A DNA stretch of 64,000 bases from Bacteroidaceae bacterium (GCA_016292045.1 JAEEZX010000031.1:62001-126000); one strand, 5' to 3'; shown: positions 44,171 to 53,297, numbered from the stretch's first letter. Made by a program: numbers and translations. Notes: generated from the letters alone by a model not told the origin.

Positions 44171-47100
44171 ATGACTCGGCAAGAATTCAATCAGTACATC
44201 GCAGAGAGTAGTTTTCTCGAACTGTTCATCAGCGGAATGGGTTGGAACAATCCAAAGGGCCAGACTACCTTTAATCTTAACATAGACGATACGGTTTACG
44301 AGTTTCAAGAGATTGCAGAGCGTAGCGGATTTCAGGTGTTAACCTCCCGGGTTGAGGAAATTCCCACTTCCTCTATGTGCAAGAAGATAGACACCCGTTT
44401 GCGCAGACAGGCCAACGATTATATCTGTATTTACCACATTCCCAACAGTCAGCATCATCTTTGGGTTGTGCCTGTGAAGAAGGTGGAAAAACGCGATTTG
44501 GTATTGGTTGAATATGGGTCAGTCGCTCAGGCAAGTTTCCTTTTTGAGAAGGCGGAGAATATGGGCTTTGACCTTGATGAGCTGACCACCATCGTGGACG
44601 TTAAAGAGCGCGTTCAAGCTGGCTTTGTAGTCAACTCTGAAAAGATAACAAAGGATTTCTATACAGGTTTCCGCAAGGAGCATACCAATTTTGCCAAGTT
44701 CATTTCCGGCATCGATGATGAGATAACCGACATCAAGAAGAACCGCAACAAACAATGGTACACCAGCGTGATGCTCAATCGTCTGATGTTCTGCTACTTC
44801 ATTCAGAAGAAAGGTTTCCTCGACCAGAATGTCAACTATCTGAGCGATAAACTCAAGTGGGTGAAATCAGAGAAGGGTAGCAACAAGTTCTATTCTTTCT
44901 ATCGCGGTTTCTTGATAAACCTGTTTCACGACGGACTTAACGCTCCTCGTCATGAACAGGAATTCGTGCGTACATATGGTCGTATACCGTATCTGAACGG
45001 CGGTATGTTTGATGAGCACGAACTGGAGAAGCGCTATGGTAATATTGACATCAAGGATGAGGCTTTCGAAAGTCTGTTTGCATTCTTCGACCAATGGCGT
45101 TGGCATCTTGACGACCGCTTGACTGCCAGCGGAAAGGATATCAATCCCGACGTGTTGGGCTACATCTTCGAGCAGTATATCAATGACAGAGCCCAGATGG
45201 GCGCCTATTATACTAAGGAGGACATCACGGAGTATATTGGCCGCAACACCATTCTGCCGTTCTTGATGGATGCCACCAAGAAAGCAGATGAAAAGCCTTT
45301 TAAGCCCAATGGCGCAGTCTGGCAGTTCCTAAAGAATAGCGGCGACACATACATCTATGATGCCGTGAAGAAGGGCGCTGGATTGAAAATACCCGAAGAG
45401 ATTGCTGTTGGTATTGATACAACAAAACCAAACCTGCTGGAGCGTCGCAGCCATTGGAACGAACGCACTCCGGAGGACTTTGCTCTTCCAACAGAGATTT
45501 GGCGTGAGACAATAGAACGATTGCAACGCTACGAGAGCATCAAGACGAAGATAGAGAATGGTGAAATAACGGAGATTAACGATTTCATCACCTACAATCT
45601 CGACATTCGCCAATTTGTGCAAGACCTGCTTGCACAAACTGATGACCATCTCTTTGTGAAGCATTTCTATCATGAGTTGCAAAAGGTTACCATTCTCGAC
45701 CCGACTTGCGGCTCTGGCGCGTTTCTCTTTGCTGCGCTCAACATTCTAGAACCGCTCTATGAGACCTGTATATCTCGTATGCAGGATTGGCAGGCACAGA
45801 ATCCCAATCTGTTTAAGGATGAGTTGCAGGAGTTGAGTGTGAAGTATCGCAGCAACGTTCGATACTTTATCTACAAGAGCATTATCTTGCGCAATCTGTA
45901 TGGTGTTGATATTATGGTGGAAGCCACAGAAATAGCAAAACTCCGACTGTTCCTGAAGATGGTGGCTGTTGTGGATGTCAATCCTCGTGACCTCAATCTT
46001 GGTTTGGAGCCTTTGCCCGACGTTGATTTTAATATCCGTTGCGGAAACACCCTTGTGGGGTATGCAACTGAAAAGGAAATGAAGGATGGCATTTCGTTTA
46101 CAGATTTCTTTGCTCAACAAGAATTTGAGCAGAAGGTAAACGACGAGATGACCAAAGTTGCGAAAGCATATGAACGTTTTAAACTTGTGCAACTCGGACA
46201 GGAAACAAATCTCGATATATACAAAGAGGCAAAGAAAGAGTTGAAAGAACGTCTGAAGGAGTTGAATATCATTCTCAACAAGAATCTCCATAAATCAACA
46301 GCCTCTTATATGAATTATGATAAATGGGAGGCTTCTCATCAACCTTTCCATTGGTTAGCCGAATACTATGATATAATTAATGGAAATGGCGGTTTCGATG
46401 TGATTATTGGTAATCCTCCGTATGTGGTATATACACGGAAGGATAAGCAAACAAAAAAGGCCGTAAGTGATATTTATAAACTACGAGACTATATTACGAT
46501 AGAATGCAACAACCTTTATGCCTTTGTTATAGAACGAAGTTTTAAAATAATGAAAAAAATGTCAGAAATAGGAATAATTGTTCCCATTTCCGCTTTTTCA
46601 AATTCTAATATGTCTGCTTTACAGAGATTACTCAAAGAAAAAGGCAAGGGTCTGCATGTATCTACTTTCCATCAAAGACCGGCTCAATTGTTTTATGGAG
46701 TTCTGCAACGACTTTCAATTTTTGTGTGTTCTAAAGATGAAATTTCTGCAAGTCCGATATATACAACAGGCATATATCGTTGGTATGCTTCTACTAGAGA
46801 TTTCTTATTCCAAAATTTGAGTTATGTCTATACCGAACAAAATAAGGAAGGCTCCTTTATAAAGATTGGCTCACCAATAGAAAAAAACATAAAAGAAAAA
46901 TTCTATTGTCAAAAAGAAATTGCGGAATATCAAATGGCACCTAAAAAAGGTAATTCCTTGTATTATAGGAGTGCTGGTGGTGGTTATTGGATATCTGTTC
47001 TAAATAATCCATTTGATTCAGATACAACAAGCAATAGAATAGCATCTTTTAATGGAATATATGATGCCAAAGTTTTTTCTGCTCTTTTAAATAGTAGTTT

Positions 47101-47446
47101 ATTTTGGTGGTACTATTCTTGTAATTATGATCTATTTAATTTTACCGAGGGTTGGATGTTTGGCTGCAATTTTAATTATCCGACAAAATCTATAGAAAGT
47201 ATGCTCGTGAAATTGAGTGTTCAAATGGAGAAGGGACTGCGAAATAATGCCCAACATTATATAATAAATAGTAAAACAAACGGAATACAGAATACGGTAA
47301 CATATCAAAAGTATTACTGCAAAGATATAATGGATGAGATAGACAAAGTGTTGGCCAAACATTATGAATTTACTGACGAAGAGCTAGACTTCATTATTAA
47401 TTACGATATAAAGTATAGAATGGGTGAAGAATTGAATAAAGAATAA
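44171..47446 (+). CDS. Eco57I/PglX-type adenine DNA methyltransferase
   Basis: The 1091-residue protein has the N6-adenine methyltransferase motifs DPTCGSGAF (near 515) and IGNPPYVVY (near 748). They are separated by about 230 residues that may include helical inserts. The N-terminal 500 residues resemble the front part of PglX/type IIG enzymes (MLNRLMFCYFIQKKGFL), and the C-terminal 300 probably recognise the DNA target. The C-terminal third is noticeably AT-richer than the front, in line with exchange of the target-recognition part. With the PLD-SNF2 protein it should mark self DNA and direct attack on unmodified DNA. Confidence 0.88.
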   Translation: MTRQEFNQYIAESSFLELFISGMGWNNPKGQTTFNLNIDDTVYEFQEIAERSGFQVLTSRVEEIPTSSMCKKIDTRLRRQANDYICIYHIPNSQHHLWVVPVKKVEKRDLVLVEYGSVAQASFLFEKAENMGFDLDELTTIVDVKERVQAGFVVNSEKITKDFYTGFRKEHTNFAKFISGIDDEITDIKKNRNKQWYTSVMLNRLMFCYFIQKKGFLDQNVNYLSDKLKWVKSEKGSNKFYSFYRGFLINLFHDGLNAPRHEQEFVRTYGRIPYLNGGMFDEHELEKRYGNIDIKDEAFESLFAFFDQWRWHLDDRLTASGKDINPDVLGYIFEQYINDRAQMGAYYTKEDITEYIGRNTILPFLMDATKKADEKPFKPNGAVWQFLKNSGDTYIYDAVKKGAGLKIPEEIAVGIDTTKPNLLERRSHWNERTPEDFALPTEIWRETIERLQRYESIKTKIENGEITEINDFITYNLDIRQFVQDLLAQTDDHLFVKHFYHELQKVTILDPTCGSGAFLFAALNILEPLYETCISRMQDWQAQNPNLFKDELQELSVKYRSNVRYFIYKSIILRNLYGVDIMVEATEIAKLRLFLKMVAVVDVNPRDLNLGLEPLPDVDFNIRCGNTLVGYATEKEMKDGISFTDFFAQQEFEQKVNDEMTKVAKAYERFKLVQLGQETNLDIYKEAKKELKERLKELNIILNKNLHKSTASYMNYDKWEASHQPFHWLAEYYDIINGNGGFDVIIGNPPYVVYTRKDKQTKKAVSDIYKLRDYITIECNNLYAFVIERSFKIMKKMSEIGIIVPISAFSNSNMSALQRLLKEKGKGLHVSTFHQRPAQLFYGVLQRLSIFVCSKDEISASPIYTTGIYRWYASTRDFLFQNLSYVYTEQNKEGSFIKIGSPIEKNIKEKFYCQKEIAEYQMAPKKGNSLYYRSAGGGYWISVLNNPFDSDTTSNRIASFNGIYDAKVFSALLNSSLFWWYYSCNYDLFNFTEGWMFGCNFNYPTKSIESMLVKLSVQMEKGLRNNAQHYIINSKTNGIQNTVTYQKYYCKDIMDEIDKVLAKHYEFTDEELDFIINYDIKYRMGEELNKE

Positions 47447-47459
47447 ATATTTAAATAAC

Positions 47460-48023
47460 ATGACCATAAAGGAACATCAAGTACAAAAGCTTGAAGAATA
47501 TATCAATGAGGGTATTTCTTGTCAAAAGTCTGCTCTTGAAGGGAAAAAGCAGTATCTATATCAAGTGCAAGAGTGGCTTATTAATGTTTGTAAGGAGAAT
47601 AAAGAGAGTGAACCATATTGGATATGGGCAATGTCAGTTCCACAAATTCTTCTTGGCGTTGAAATTCAAGTAGAAGATAACGAGAAATTCTACTCTAATG
47701 CTCTTTCAATATGCTTGCAACAGTTAAACGACTTATATGATAATTATTATCGTCAAAGAGAATTAGAAGAGATAAGGACCCAAACAGTAACAGCAATAAA
47801 AAATTTGGAGCATACACAACAGAGCCTGAAACACACACAGACAAGTCTACGTATCTCCATAATAGGTCTCATAATCTCAATTCTTGCTCCGATTATAATT
47901 TCAATAGTTACAATTAATTGCTGTACTAGCACAATTAAAGTTGAGGAGCAGCAATACGAACAAATCAAGGTGTTGCACAATGCCCATTCAACTAATGTAA
48001 ATGATAATGGAATATATCGGTAA
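47460..48023 (+). CDS. Coiled-coil single-pass membrane protein in the defence operon
   Basis: The 187-residue protein is mostly helical, with a coiled coil (about 98-130) leading into a membrane segment (near 132-158; IIGLIISILAPIIISIV) and a short tail. It belongs to no family I recognise. It begins 13 bases after the methyltransferase gene and overlaps the next gene by 23 bases, so it is part of the operon. A single-pass anchor in a restriction operon could tether the complex to the membrane or be a membrane-acting effector. Confidence 0.6.
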   Translation: MTIKEHQVQKLEEYINEGISCQKSALEGKKQYLYQVQEWLINVCKENKESEPYWIWAMSVPQILLGVEIQVEDNEKFYSNALSICLQQLNDLYDNYYRQRELEEIRTQTVTAIKNLEHTQQSLKHTQTSLRISIIGLIISILAPIIISIVTINCCTSTIKVEEQQYEQIKVLHNAHSTNVNDNGIYR

Positions 48024-48492
48024 CCGTGACCTTCTTAATCAACCCAAGACGGCGTTTTTAGCCTCCAATACTATTCCACCAGATATGGTGCTGAAATGCT
48101 ATGATTGGGCCACGATGATGCGTGATGAGGGACAATGTGTCATTAGCGGTTTCAGTAGCCATCTGGAGAAAGATGTATGGGACTTTCTTGTAAAAGGACA
48201 ACAGCCTATTATACTCGTTCTGGCAAGAGAAATGTATAAGCGTATTCCACAAGAATTGCAGACATTGCTTGCCACAAAGCGTCTGCTCATCATTTGCACT
48301 TCCTCATCACCTCGTCAATCCAAAGTAACCGCATTCGCCCGTAATACCTATATCTGCGAACATGCAGACGAAATCCTAATGATAGGAGTAAACGAAAAGA
48401 GTTCGCTATATCCACTAAAGATAAAACACCATAGTAAACTAATCACTATCCTTGATAGGTTTGAGAGTAAGATGGAAGAGGGACACCGTTGA
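48001..48492 (+). CDS. DprA/SLOG-like protein
   Basis: The 163-residue protein matches small Rossmann-like proteins related to DprA: KTAFLASNTIPPDMVLKCYDW at the start, then VISGFSSHLEKDVWDFL and GQQPIILVLAREMYKR. The family binds single-stranded DNA or nucleotides, and close relatives are found beside restriction-modification genes in Bacteroidetes. A second in-frame ATG at 48007 is possible. It is the last gene of the operon and is followed by a strong hairpin. Confidence 0.78.
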   Translation: MIMEYIGNRDLLNQPKTAFLASNTIPPDMVLKCYDWATMMRDEGQCVISGFSSHLEKDVWDFLVKGQQPIILVLAREMYKRIPQELQTLLATKRLLIICTSSSPRQSKVTAFARNTYICEHADEILMIGVNEKSSLYPLKIKHHSKLITILDRFESKMEEGHR

Positions 48493-48504
48493 TTCGCTAA
48501 AAAA

Positions 48505-48546
48505 TACCGCCATGCTTGTGACTGATTGAGCCCTTGCATGGCGGTA
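48505..48546 (+). terminator. Long terminator-like hairpin after the defence operon
   Basis: TACCGCCATGC and GCATGGCGGTA form an 11-base perfect stem with a 20-base loop, 13 bases after the DprA-like gene. Only a short T run follows, so it may protect RNA ends or end transcripts from both sides. Confidence 0.6.
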
Positions 48547-48630
48547 CAGTTTTCGTGAGCATTGATGGTGCTCAACAAAGCGAGAAGGTCGTGCTACCCC
48601 TGATAGATTGTGGTTGTTCCTTTCTAACTA

Positions 48631-48638
48631 CAAAGGTA
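48631..48638 (-). promoter_or_regulatory. Orphan leftward −7 element
   Basis: TACCTTTG on the minus strand points toward the hairpin at 48505-48546, about 90-130 bases away, with no open frame between them. It could give a short RNA antisense to the operon end. Confidence 0.35.
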
Positions 48639-48820
48639 CGCATTTTTTTTCAATCTCCACCAAAGTAATGACATTTTTTTTGCGCTTATATTATTCCCGC
48701 TCCTTTAAAATCCTTATTGAAAGTTTCTTTTGCTTGCGCCAGATTCCGCTTGTGACGTATAAAAAAAGGTGACTTTTGCTTATTTTTTGTCGTTCTCGCA
48801 GGTTTTCCAATTATTTTCCG

Positions 48821-48828
48821 TATTTTTG
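48821..48828 (+). promoter_or_regulatory. −7 element of the unknown gene pair
   Basis: TATTTTTG lies 37 bases before the ATG at 48865. It supports that start over the upstream in-frame ATG at 48769. Confidence 0.45.
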
Positions 48829-48864
48829 CGGTCTAAATGTATTATTCAAATCCTACAGCCACCT

Positions 48865-49923
48865 ATGGATAGTTATGCTCTTTACACCTATAGTTTCTGT
48901 GCCGCCGAGGCGGTGCAAGGTGATTTCTTTATTTCGCAAGATGTAAAAGTTGGTATGTCGACAGAGGATAAGAACCTTTGGTTAGACCGTCTTTTTGGCG
49001 AACGCAACTCCGACGTGAGAATTCAGCGTGTGAAAAAAAATGGCGCGGGAGCCGATAAGTTTCCATGCAAGGTGTTGGCTCACGGTAAGGGACGCGTTGT
49101 ATGGTTGAGGCTTGAGAATGAGAAGATAAGGCGAATTTGGGTTAAGCACCAGAGTACTAATCCTTCTGATCCCGACCCGATAAGTCAAGACCCAATTCCG
49201 GATAATCCATTCAGCTATATATTTCTGGACTGCCGCGAGGGTAGAAACCTGATAGCTATTATGAAGGAGAATGACGCGTGGCGCAATACCGATGTGGCTG
49301 CTAAGCTGCTTCAGGAGAGCCTAAACTTCTTGATGCAGAACACAGGATATGAATTCTGTATAAAAATAGACCCGGTAACAGTTCCGAAAGACTATTGGGA
49401 CTACAACCGACAACTCATATTAAAAGAAAAGTGTAGGGTAAAAAAGATGACAATCTATTTTGGCGCGGGTACACTGGATCCACGGGTGATGGATTACATC
49501 AATAATACTCCAATACTGAAGCGTTTAATGAAAGAGATGTGGGAAGCTAAGCGAGGCAAGTTAGAACTGGAGGCCCCCTTTGGACCAAGGATAGTAGATA
49601 AACGCAAACGCGACATAAAACAAATCATAGGGTTGATAGGCAGCAATATAACGAGTGATGCCTTTGGACTGTCATTAACCTACGATGATGGAAGTGAGTT
49701 GGTATGTGGAAAAGAAGTAAGGTTGACGTATTCAATGAAGGCAGATACGTTCTCAATGCTTTTCTCGAAAAATCTCTTTGGAGAATATGGAATAAATGAC
49801 TGGCTCGACAGAGCTACAAACTACATCAAACAACAAAAAGATGGAACAACTGTTAACAACAACCGCAAGAGAAAAGCTCCGAAACACGTTCAGGATACAT
49901 CCGCTGAGCTTAGCTTCCTGTAG
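48865..49923 (+). CDS. Unrecognised protein, first of an overlapping pair
   Basis: I do not recognise this 352-residue protein. The start at 48865 (MDSYALYTYSFCAAEAVQ) fits the −7 element at 48821. It reads as a soluble alpha/beta protein without signal peptide or membrane segments. The middle holds SYIFLDCREGRNLIAI and MTIYFGAGTLDPRVMDYI, and the C-terminus is basic (NNNRKRKAPKH). The stop lies 83 bases inside the next gene, so the two are translationally linked. Position in the accessory island suggests a defence or mobile-element role, which is only an inference. Confidence 0.65.
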   Translation: MDSYALYTYSFCAAEAVQGDFFISQDVKVGMSTEDKNLWLDRLFGERNSDVRIQRVKKNGAGADKFPCKVLAHGKGRVVWLRLENEKIRRIWVKHQSTNPSDPDPISQDPIPDNPFSYIFLDCREGRNLIAIMKENDAWRNTDVAAKLLQESLNFLMQNTGYEFCIKIDPVTVPKDYWDYNRQLILKEKCRVKKMTIYFGAGTLDPRVMDYINNTPILKRLMKEMWEAKRGKLELEAPFGPRIVDKRKRDIKQIIGLIGSNITSDAFGLSLTYDDGSELVCGKEVRLTYSMKADTFSMLFSKNLFGEYGINDWLDRATNYIKQQKDGTTVNNNRKRKAPKHVQDTSAELSFL

Positions 49924-51061
49924 GGCTTTTACCCCAAGGATGAATCGGTTGAAGGGGGTGCAGGTTCAGGCTGAAGATATATTCAGGGAATCAGCCTACC
50001 TCTTAGACTTCCTGATGACTGCAGATGACGTGAACCAACACAAAGTTGACGGACTTTGGACTCTATTGGTGAACGACATTCGCAAATGGAAACCAGACGC
50101 GGATGACAAAGACAAAATGTTGGTTGCGGGGGCTGTTTTCATGATTGTGAGAGCTGTACTCTGTCAACACTATAACATCCGTTATTGCGAGTCTATCTCT
50201 GATATGCTTACCTATACGCTTGAAAGGGAACTGAAGAACGCAGACAAAGAGGAAGAGCAGCAGTTTCTCGACCGATTGAGAGAGTGCAGCACAAGTCTCT
50301 GTGAGTGGATAAACCACTATGAAGAGGAAGAATGGCTTTCGGAAAAGATTGAGACTTGTCTGCGGAAAAGAACAATTAAGAAAGAGCAACCGAGTGGGAT
50401 TATTGGAAAACGCGACTATTCACAATATTCGTTTACTTTAATTTGTCCTCGTAAATACAAAGGGAAAGAAAAACTACTATTGGAATGGCTGCATAATGAG
50501 TTAATAGATAAGCATTTTATTGAAGATTTTAAAGATGTAAATCTTGGAGAAAATCTTGAGCATATTGTAGATATTGATGAGAAAAATAAAATCATATTTA
50601 ATGAAGTCTTCTCAGGTGCTGACACGAACCACCATATTGTTTGGGTAAAAGATAAAGTCGAGCTTCGTTATTTTATAAATCAGCTTGTAGAGAGAAAAGC
50701 TATTACGTGGAAGAAAGGTCCCAGGAAGTGGCAGATAGTCCGCAATAGAATTTGGTACAGAAAAAAGGATTACGAGACTAGCGATGCAACAGGAAGACGA
50801 CATCCCAAGTATACTTATGTGCAGTTTGGCGAACACGATTTTGATAAAGGTAACAAACCTGCAGACACAACAACGTTGGATAAAATTCTTGATGTAGTAG
50901 CTCCACCAACAAAAAACATGCAAAAGCAAGATCTTGGTGCGGAGATTAAAGAGGATTTTGATGAGTATGGTACCCGTGAGTTAACGACTCCAAATAGCAG
51001 GGGTAGTAAGATTAGGTCGGGGTATAGAGATACAAGCCACAAAGCAAACAATGGGGATTGA
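49841..51061 (+). CDS. Unrecognised protein, second of an overlapping pair
   Basis: I start at the ATG at 49841 (MEQLLTTTAREKLR); an ATG 45 bases upstream is also in frame. The 406-residue product has a helical N-terminal half rich in Glu/Lys. Its C-terminal half (about 300-370) contains KAITWKKGPRKWQIVRNRIW and is basic and aromatic, compatible with DNA binding by a winged-helix-like fold. Low-complexity residues end the protein. I assign no family. The gene overlaps the previous one by 83 bases and is followed by a terminator. Confidence 0.6.
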   Translation: MEQLLTTTAREKLRNTFRIHPLSLASCRAFTPRMNRLKGVQVQAEDIFRESAYLLDFLMTADDVNQHKVDGLWTLLVNDIRKWKPDADDKDKMLVAGAVFMIVRAVLCQHYNIRYCESISDMLTYTLERELKNADKEEEQQFLDRLRECSTSLCEWINHYEEEEWLSEKIETCLRKRTIKKEQPSGIIGKRDYSQYSFTLICPRKYKGKEKLLLEWLHNELIDKHFIEDFKDVNLGENLEHIVDIDEKNKIIFNEVFSGADTNHHIVWVKDKVELRYFINQLVERKAITWKKGPRKWQIVRNRIWYRKKDYETSDATGRRHPKYTYVQFGEHDFDKGNKPADTTTLDKILDVVAPPTKNMQKQDLGAEIKEDFDEYGTRELTTPNSRGSKIRSGYRDTSHKANNGD

Positions 51062-51112
51062 CAATAAGTCCCAAATAGGGATTTAGTTTTTTTTTCTAAA
51101 AAAAAGTCATGA

Positions 51113-51152
51113 GCCGCAAATGCCATTTTACAGGTGTTTGCGGTTTTTTTTT
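51113..51152 (+). terminator. Terminator after the unknown pair
   Basis: CCGCAAATGCC and GGTGTTTGCGG pair over 11 bases (two G-U) around an 8-base loop, followed by eight T. A typical intrinsic terminator. Confidence 0.75.
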
Positions 51153-51161
51153 ATGTCTCAG

Positions 51162-51231
51162 CGATAGGGATTCAGTGAATGCAATGGGGATTCATATTTT
51201 CAATCCCTATCGTATTCGGCGTTCATGAACG
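51162..51231 (+). promoter_or_regulatory. Inverted repeat and palindrome before the 158-residue gene
   Basis: CGATAGGGATT (51162-51172) and AATCCCTATCG (51202-51212) are perfect inverted copies. A 12-base perfect palindrome CGTTCATGAACG follows at 51220-51231. Their position 54-123 bases before the next start suggests regulator binding sites. Confidence 0.5.
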
Positions 51232-51284
51232 CGCTTTTGCCACGAAGGTACGAGCCAACGTTCATAACGCCAAAATAGTTTTCT

Positions 51285-51761
51285 ATGGCAACAAGACTTT
51301 TTAAGAAAAGACCTTCTGGTTCGCACGGGCCAAAGGCAGTTGGAGCAATCCTCGATGAGATGCTCCGTGGTGATTCACCTTTTGCTGTTGCTTACCGCAA
51401 CCGCTTCTTCCCGGACACGCATTTGTGTGTGGACGTGAAGGTTTTTTCAACAAAACCGGGACGCATGCCTGTGGGCTCTTTCTCTGAAGGCTACTTCACA
51501 CGCAGCGACGAAGACAAATTTCTCATTATTGAGAAAGCTTCCGAGAAGGAGGTAAAAACCGAGCCACGTAACGCTCACATGTACGTGGGCGATTGTGTTA
51601 ACGTAAACGTACGCACAGACGGTGTCGTTTACCCGACGTTCCGCTACGGACAGCTCTATAGTGGAAAAATCTCATTCAAAGACTTCTGCCTCGCAGCAGC
51701 TCAAGAGTTGTTAACGATTGCTCGCCTAGGAGAGGAGGGTTCGGAAGGGGTAGCCTCGTAG
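51285..51761 (+). CDS. Unrecognised 158-residue protein
   Basis: A soluble basic protein (MATRLFKKRPSGSHGPKAVG at the start), probably a mixed alpha/beta fold, with no family that I recognise. It stands alone between the repeat-rich region at 51162-51231 and the AT-rich region before the DUF3987-like gene. It may be a regulator or accessory factor of the replication-type genes that follow. Codon use is ordinary. Confidence 0.6.
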   Translation: MATRLFKKRPSGSHGPKAVGAILDEMLRGDSPFAVAYRNRFFPDTHLCVDVKVFSTKPGRMPVGSFSEGYFTRSDEDKFLIIEKASEKEVKTEPRNAHMYVGDCVNVNVRTDGVVYPTFRYGQLYSGKISFKDFCLAAAQELLTIARLGEEGSEGVAS

Positions 51762-51770
51762 AGGAGAGCA

Positions 51771-51798
51771 AAATCTCAAATCTCAATATCTCAATAAC
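51771..51798 (+). repeat. Heptanucleotide array AAATCTC
   Basis: AAATCTC, AAATCTC, then an 8-base variant and a partial unit. It is the inverted counterpart of the array at 51910-51930. Confidence 0.65.
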
Positions 51799-51886
51799 AA
51801 ATATTTATCTCAGCAAATCACAACACCTCTTCTTATAGTATTTATAACTATTTAATAATTAGATATATAGTATATGGAGAGAAGAG

Positions 51887-51950
51887 ATTGTGATTGCAAA
51901 ATAAAGTAATTGAGATTTGAGATTTGAGATAGTTCAAACAATCACAATCT
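51887..51950 (+). repeat. Inverted repeat enclosing a TTGAGAT array
   Basis: AGATTGTGATTG (51887-51898) and CAATCACAATCT (51939-51950) are perfect inverted 12-mers. Between them lie three exact TTGAGAT heptamers (51910-51930). The surrounding 200 bases are extremely AT-rich and precede a helicase-like/primase pair, so a replication origin or a control site is conceivable. Confidence 0.65.
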
Positions 51951-51980
51951 TTAAGTTTTATTTTAAATCTTTATAAGACA

Positions 51981-53297
51981 ATGACATACGATATTTTTTC
52001 ACCCATTCCTCCTCAGGAGCCAAGTTTTGGTCGAGGCACCGAATTCCTGAAGTTCTTCACCTCAAAAGCCTCTGCTAGAATGCAGCAGCCGCTGAAACCC
52101 ATGGGTTTTCCAGCCTTGTCATCCCATATCCACGACGTGGAGATGAAGTATAGTGACGGGAAATCATACGAGATTGGTCCCGGACAGCTCGGACATCTAA
52201 TAGGTGTATCGGGTATTGGTAAGCGAGAATTGAGCCATTTGGTCTCTGTGGTATGCCGTGACTCTTATGAGCACGACCAGGCAGACTTCCAACGACTGGC
52301 ACAATGGGCTAGCCAGATGAAATCGCGTGCAGCAAATAAGACTAAGCCGGAACGCCCGTCTGATATCTACTTCCTCTATCCCCCTGAAGATATAACCAAG
52401 CCGGCATTTGCCCAGAACGCACAGGCTCTGGAGCAGAACGGCGGTCTTACGCAGTACCTCAATTTGAGTGAGTGCGAAGCAGCCTCGCGTATCGCAGGTT
52501 CCAAGAGCCAGATGAGCGTACTTATACGTAATGCATTCGATGTGGAGAGGGGTGGGGGCCAACTCCGTTGCTCTGAGAGCGGCATTAGTGCAAACCCCAT
52601 TATCAGACTCTGTATGACCATGAGCAGTACGCCCGAAGTGGCGCAGGCCTTCTACAAACGCGATATGAGAAACGGATTCTTCTCACGTGTAAACATTGTG
52701 TACGTGCCGCGTGGTGAGCGCATAGGCAAGATACCCAAGCAGAAAGATTACGATGAAGAGTATATCGCCACAATGGACCAGTATCTGCAACGCCTGAAGG
52801 ATGCACGTGGTAGTTTCCATGTGAAGCAACTCAACCGTGTGGCCGATCAATTGGCCGAGGAGATGGCGGACCTGGCCAACCTTGCCGACAGCGACGAGCT
52901 TTTTGAGATTTCACATCGCAGTATATTTACCGCGTGGAAGAAGGCCGCTGTCCTGTGGTTGCTGAACGACATGACCTACACTCGTAGTATTGGAGAATGG
53001 ATGGTCTACTTTGCTTACTATGATCTTTGGTCTCGCTTGCAGGTCTTCAATCAGATGATTTGTGAAGTTCCATCGGAAGATACACGCAAGCGTGGACAGG
53101 TGAATATGCTGGAGAGTCTGCCTAATCCCTTCAACGAAGCACAGTTGGAAAACCTGCGTATCAGTCTGGGCAAGAGCAAGGAAGGAACCAAGCACCAGAT
53201 TTCTGTGTGGACGAATAGGAATTTTGTCACGTACTCGAACCAGACGGGACTCTACACCAAGACAGCGAGCTATCTTGGAGTTAAGAGTGAAGAGTGA
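51981..53297 (+). CDS. DUF3987-like putative replicative ATPase
   Basis: The 438-residue protein resembles Bacteroidetes proteins annotated near DUF3987 that pair with a CHC2-type primase. It has a P-loop-like motif GVSGIGKRE near residue 75 in which the Ser/Thr after Lys is replaced by Arg. A central conserved region with NLSECEAASRIAG and a C-terminal alpha-helical part follow. It may be a degenerate or non-hydrolysing helicase-like protein. The last codons (VKSEE) come from a heptanucleotide array that continues into the next gene's leader. Function in replication is inferred from the neighbour. Confidence 0.65.
   Translation: MTYDIFSPIPPQEPSFGRGTEFLKFFTSKASARMQQPLKPMGFPALSSHIHDVEMKYSDGKSYEIGPGQLGHLIGVSGIGKRELSHLVSVVCRDSYEHDQADFQRLAQWASQMKSRAANKTKPERPSDIYFLYPPEDITKPAFAQNAQALEQNGGLTQYLNLSECEAASRIAGSKSQMSVLIRNAFDVERGGGQLRCSESGISANPIIRLCMTMSSTPEVAQAFYKRDMRNGFFSRVNIVYVPRGERIGKIPKQKDYDEEYIATMDQYLQRLKDARGSFHVKQLNRVADQLAEEMADLANLADSDELFEISHRSIFTAWKKAAVLWLLNDMTYTRSIGEWMVYFAYYDLWSRLQVFNQMICEVPSEDTRKRGQVNMLESLPNPFNEAQLENLRISLGKSKEGTKHQISVWTNRNFVTYSNQTGLYTKTASYLGVKSEE

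Larger units (their letters stand above)
48493..48864. other. Intergenic region with terminator and opposing promoters
   Basis: 372 bases with a long hairpin (48505-48546), a leftward −7 box (48631-48638) without a gene, and the rightward −7 box of the next gene (48821-48828). The rest is AT-rich without recognisable content. Confidence 0.6.

Noticed and set aside
40790-48492. Complete DISARM or BREX system
   Set aside because: drmA, drmB and drmC are missing as separate genes, as are brxL, pglZ and brxC; only the helicase and methyltransferase resemble those systems.
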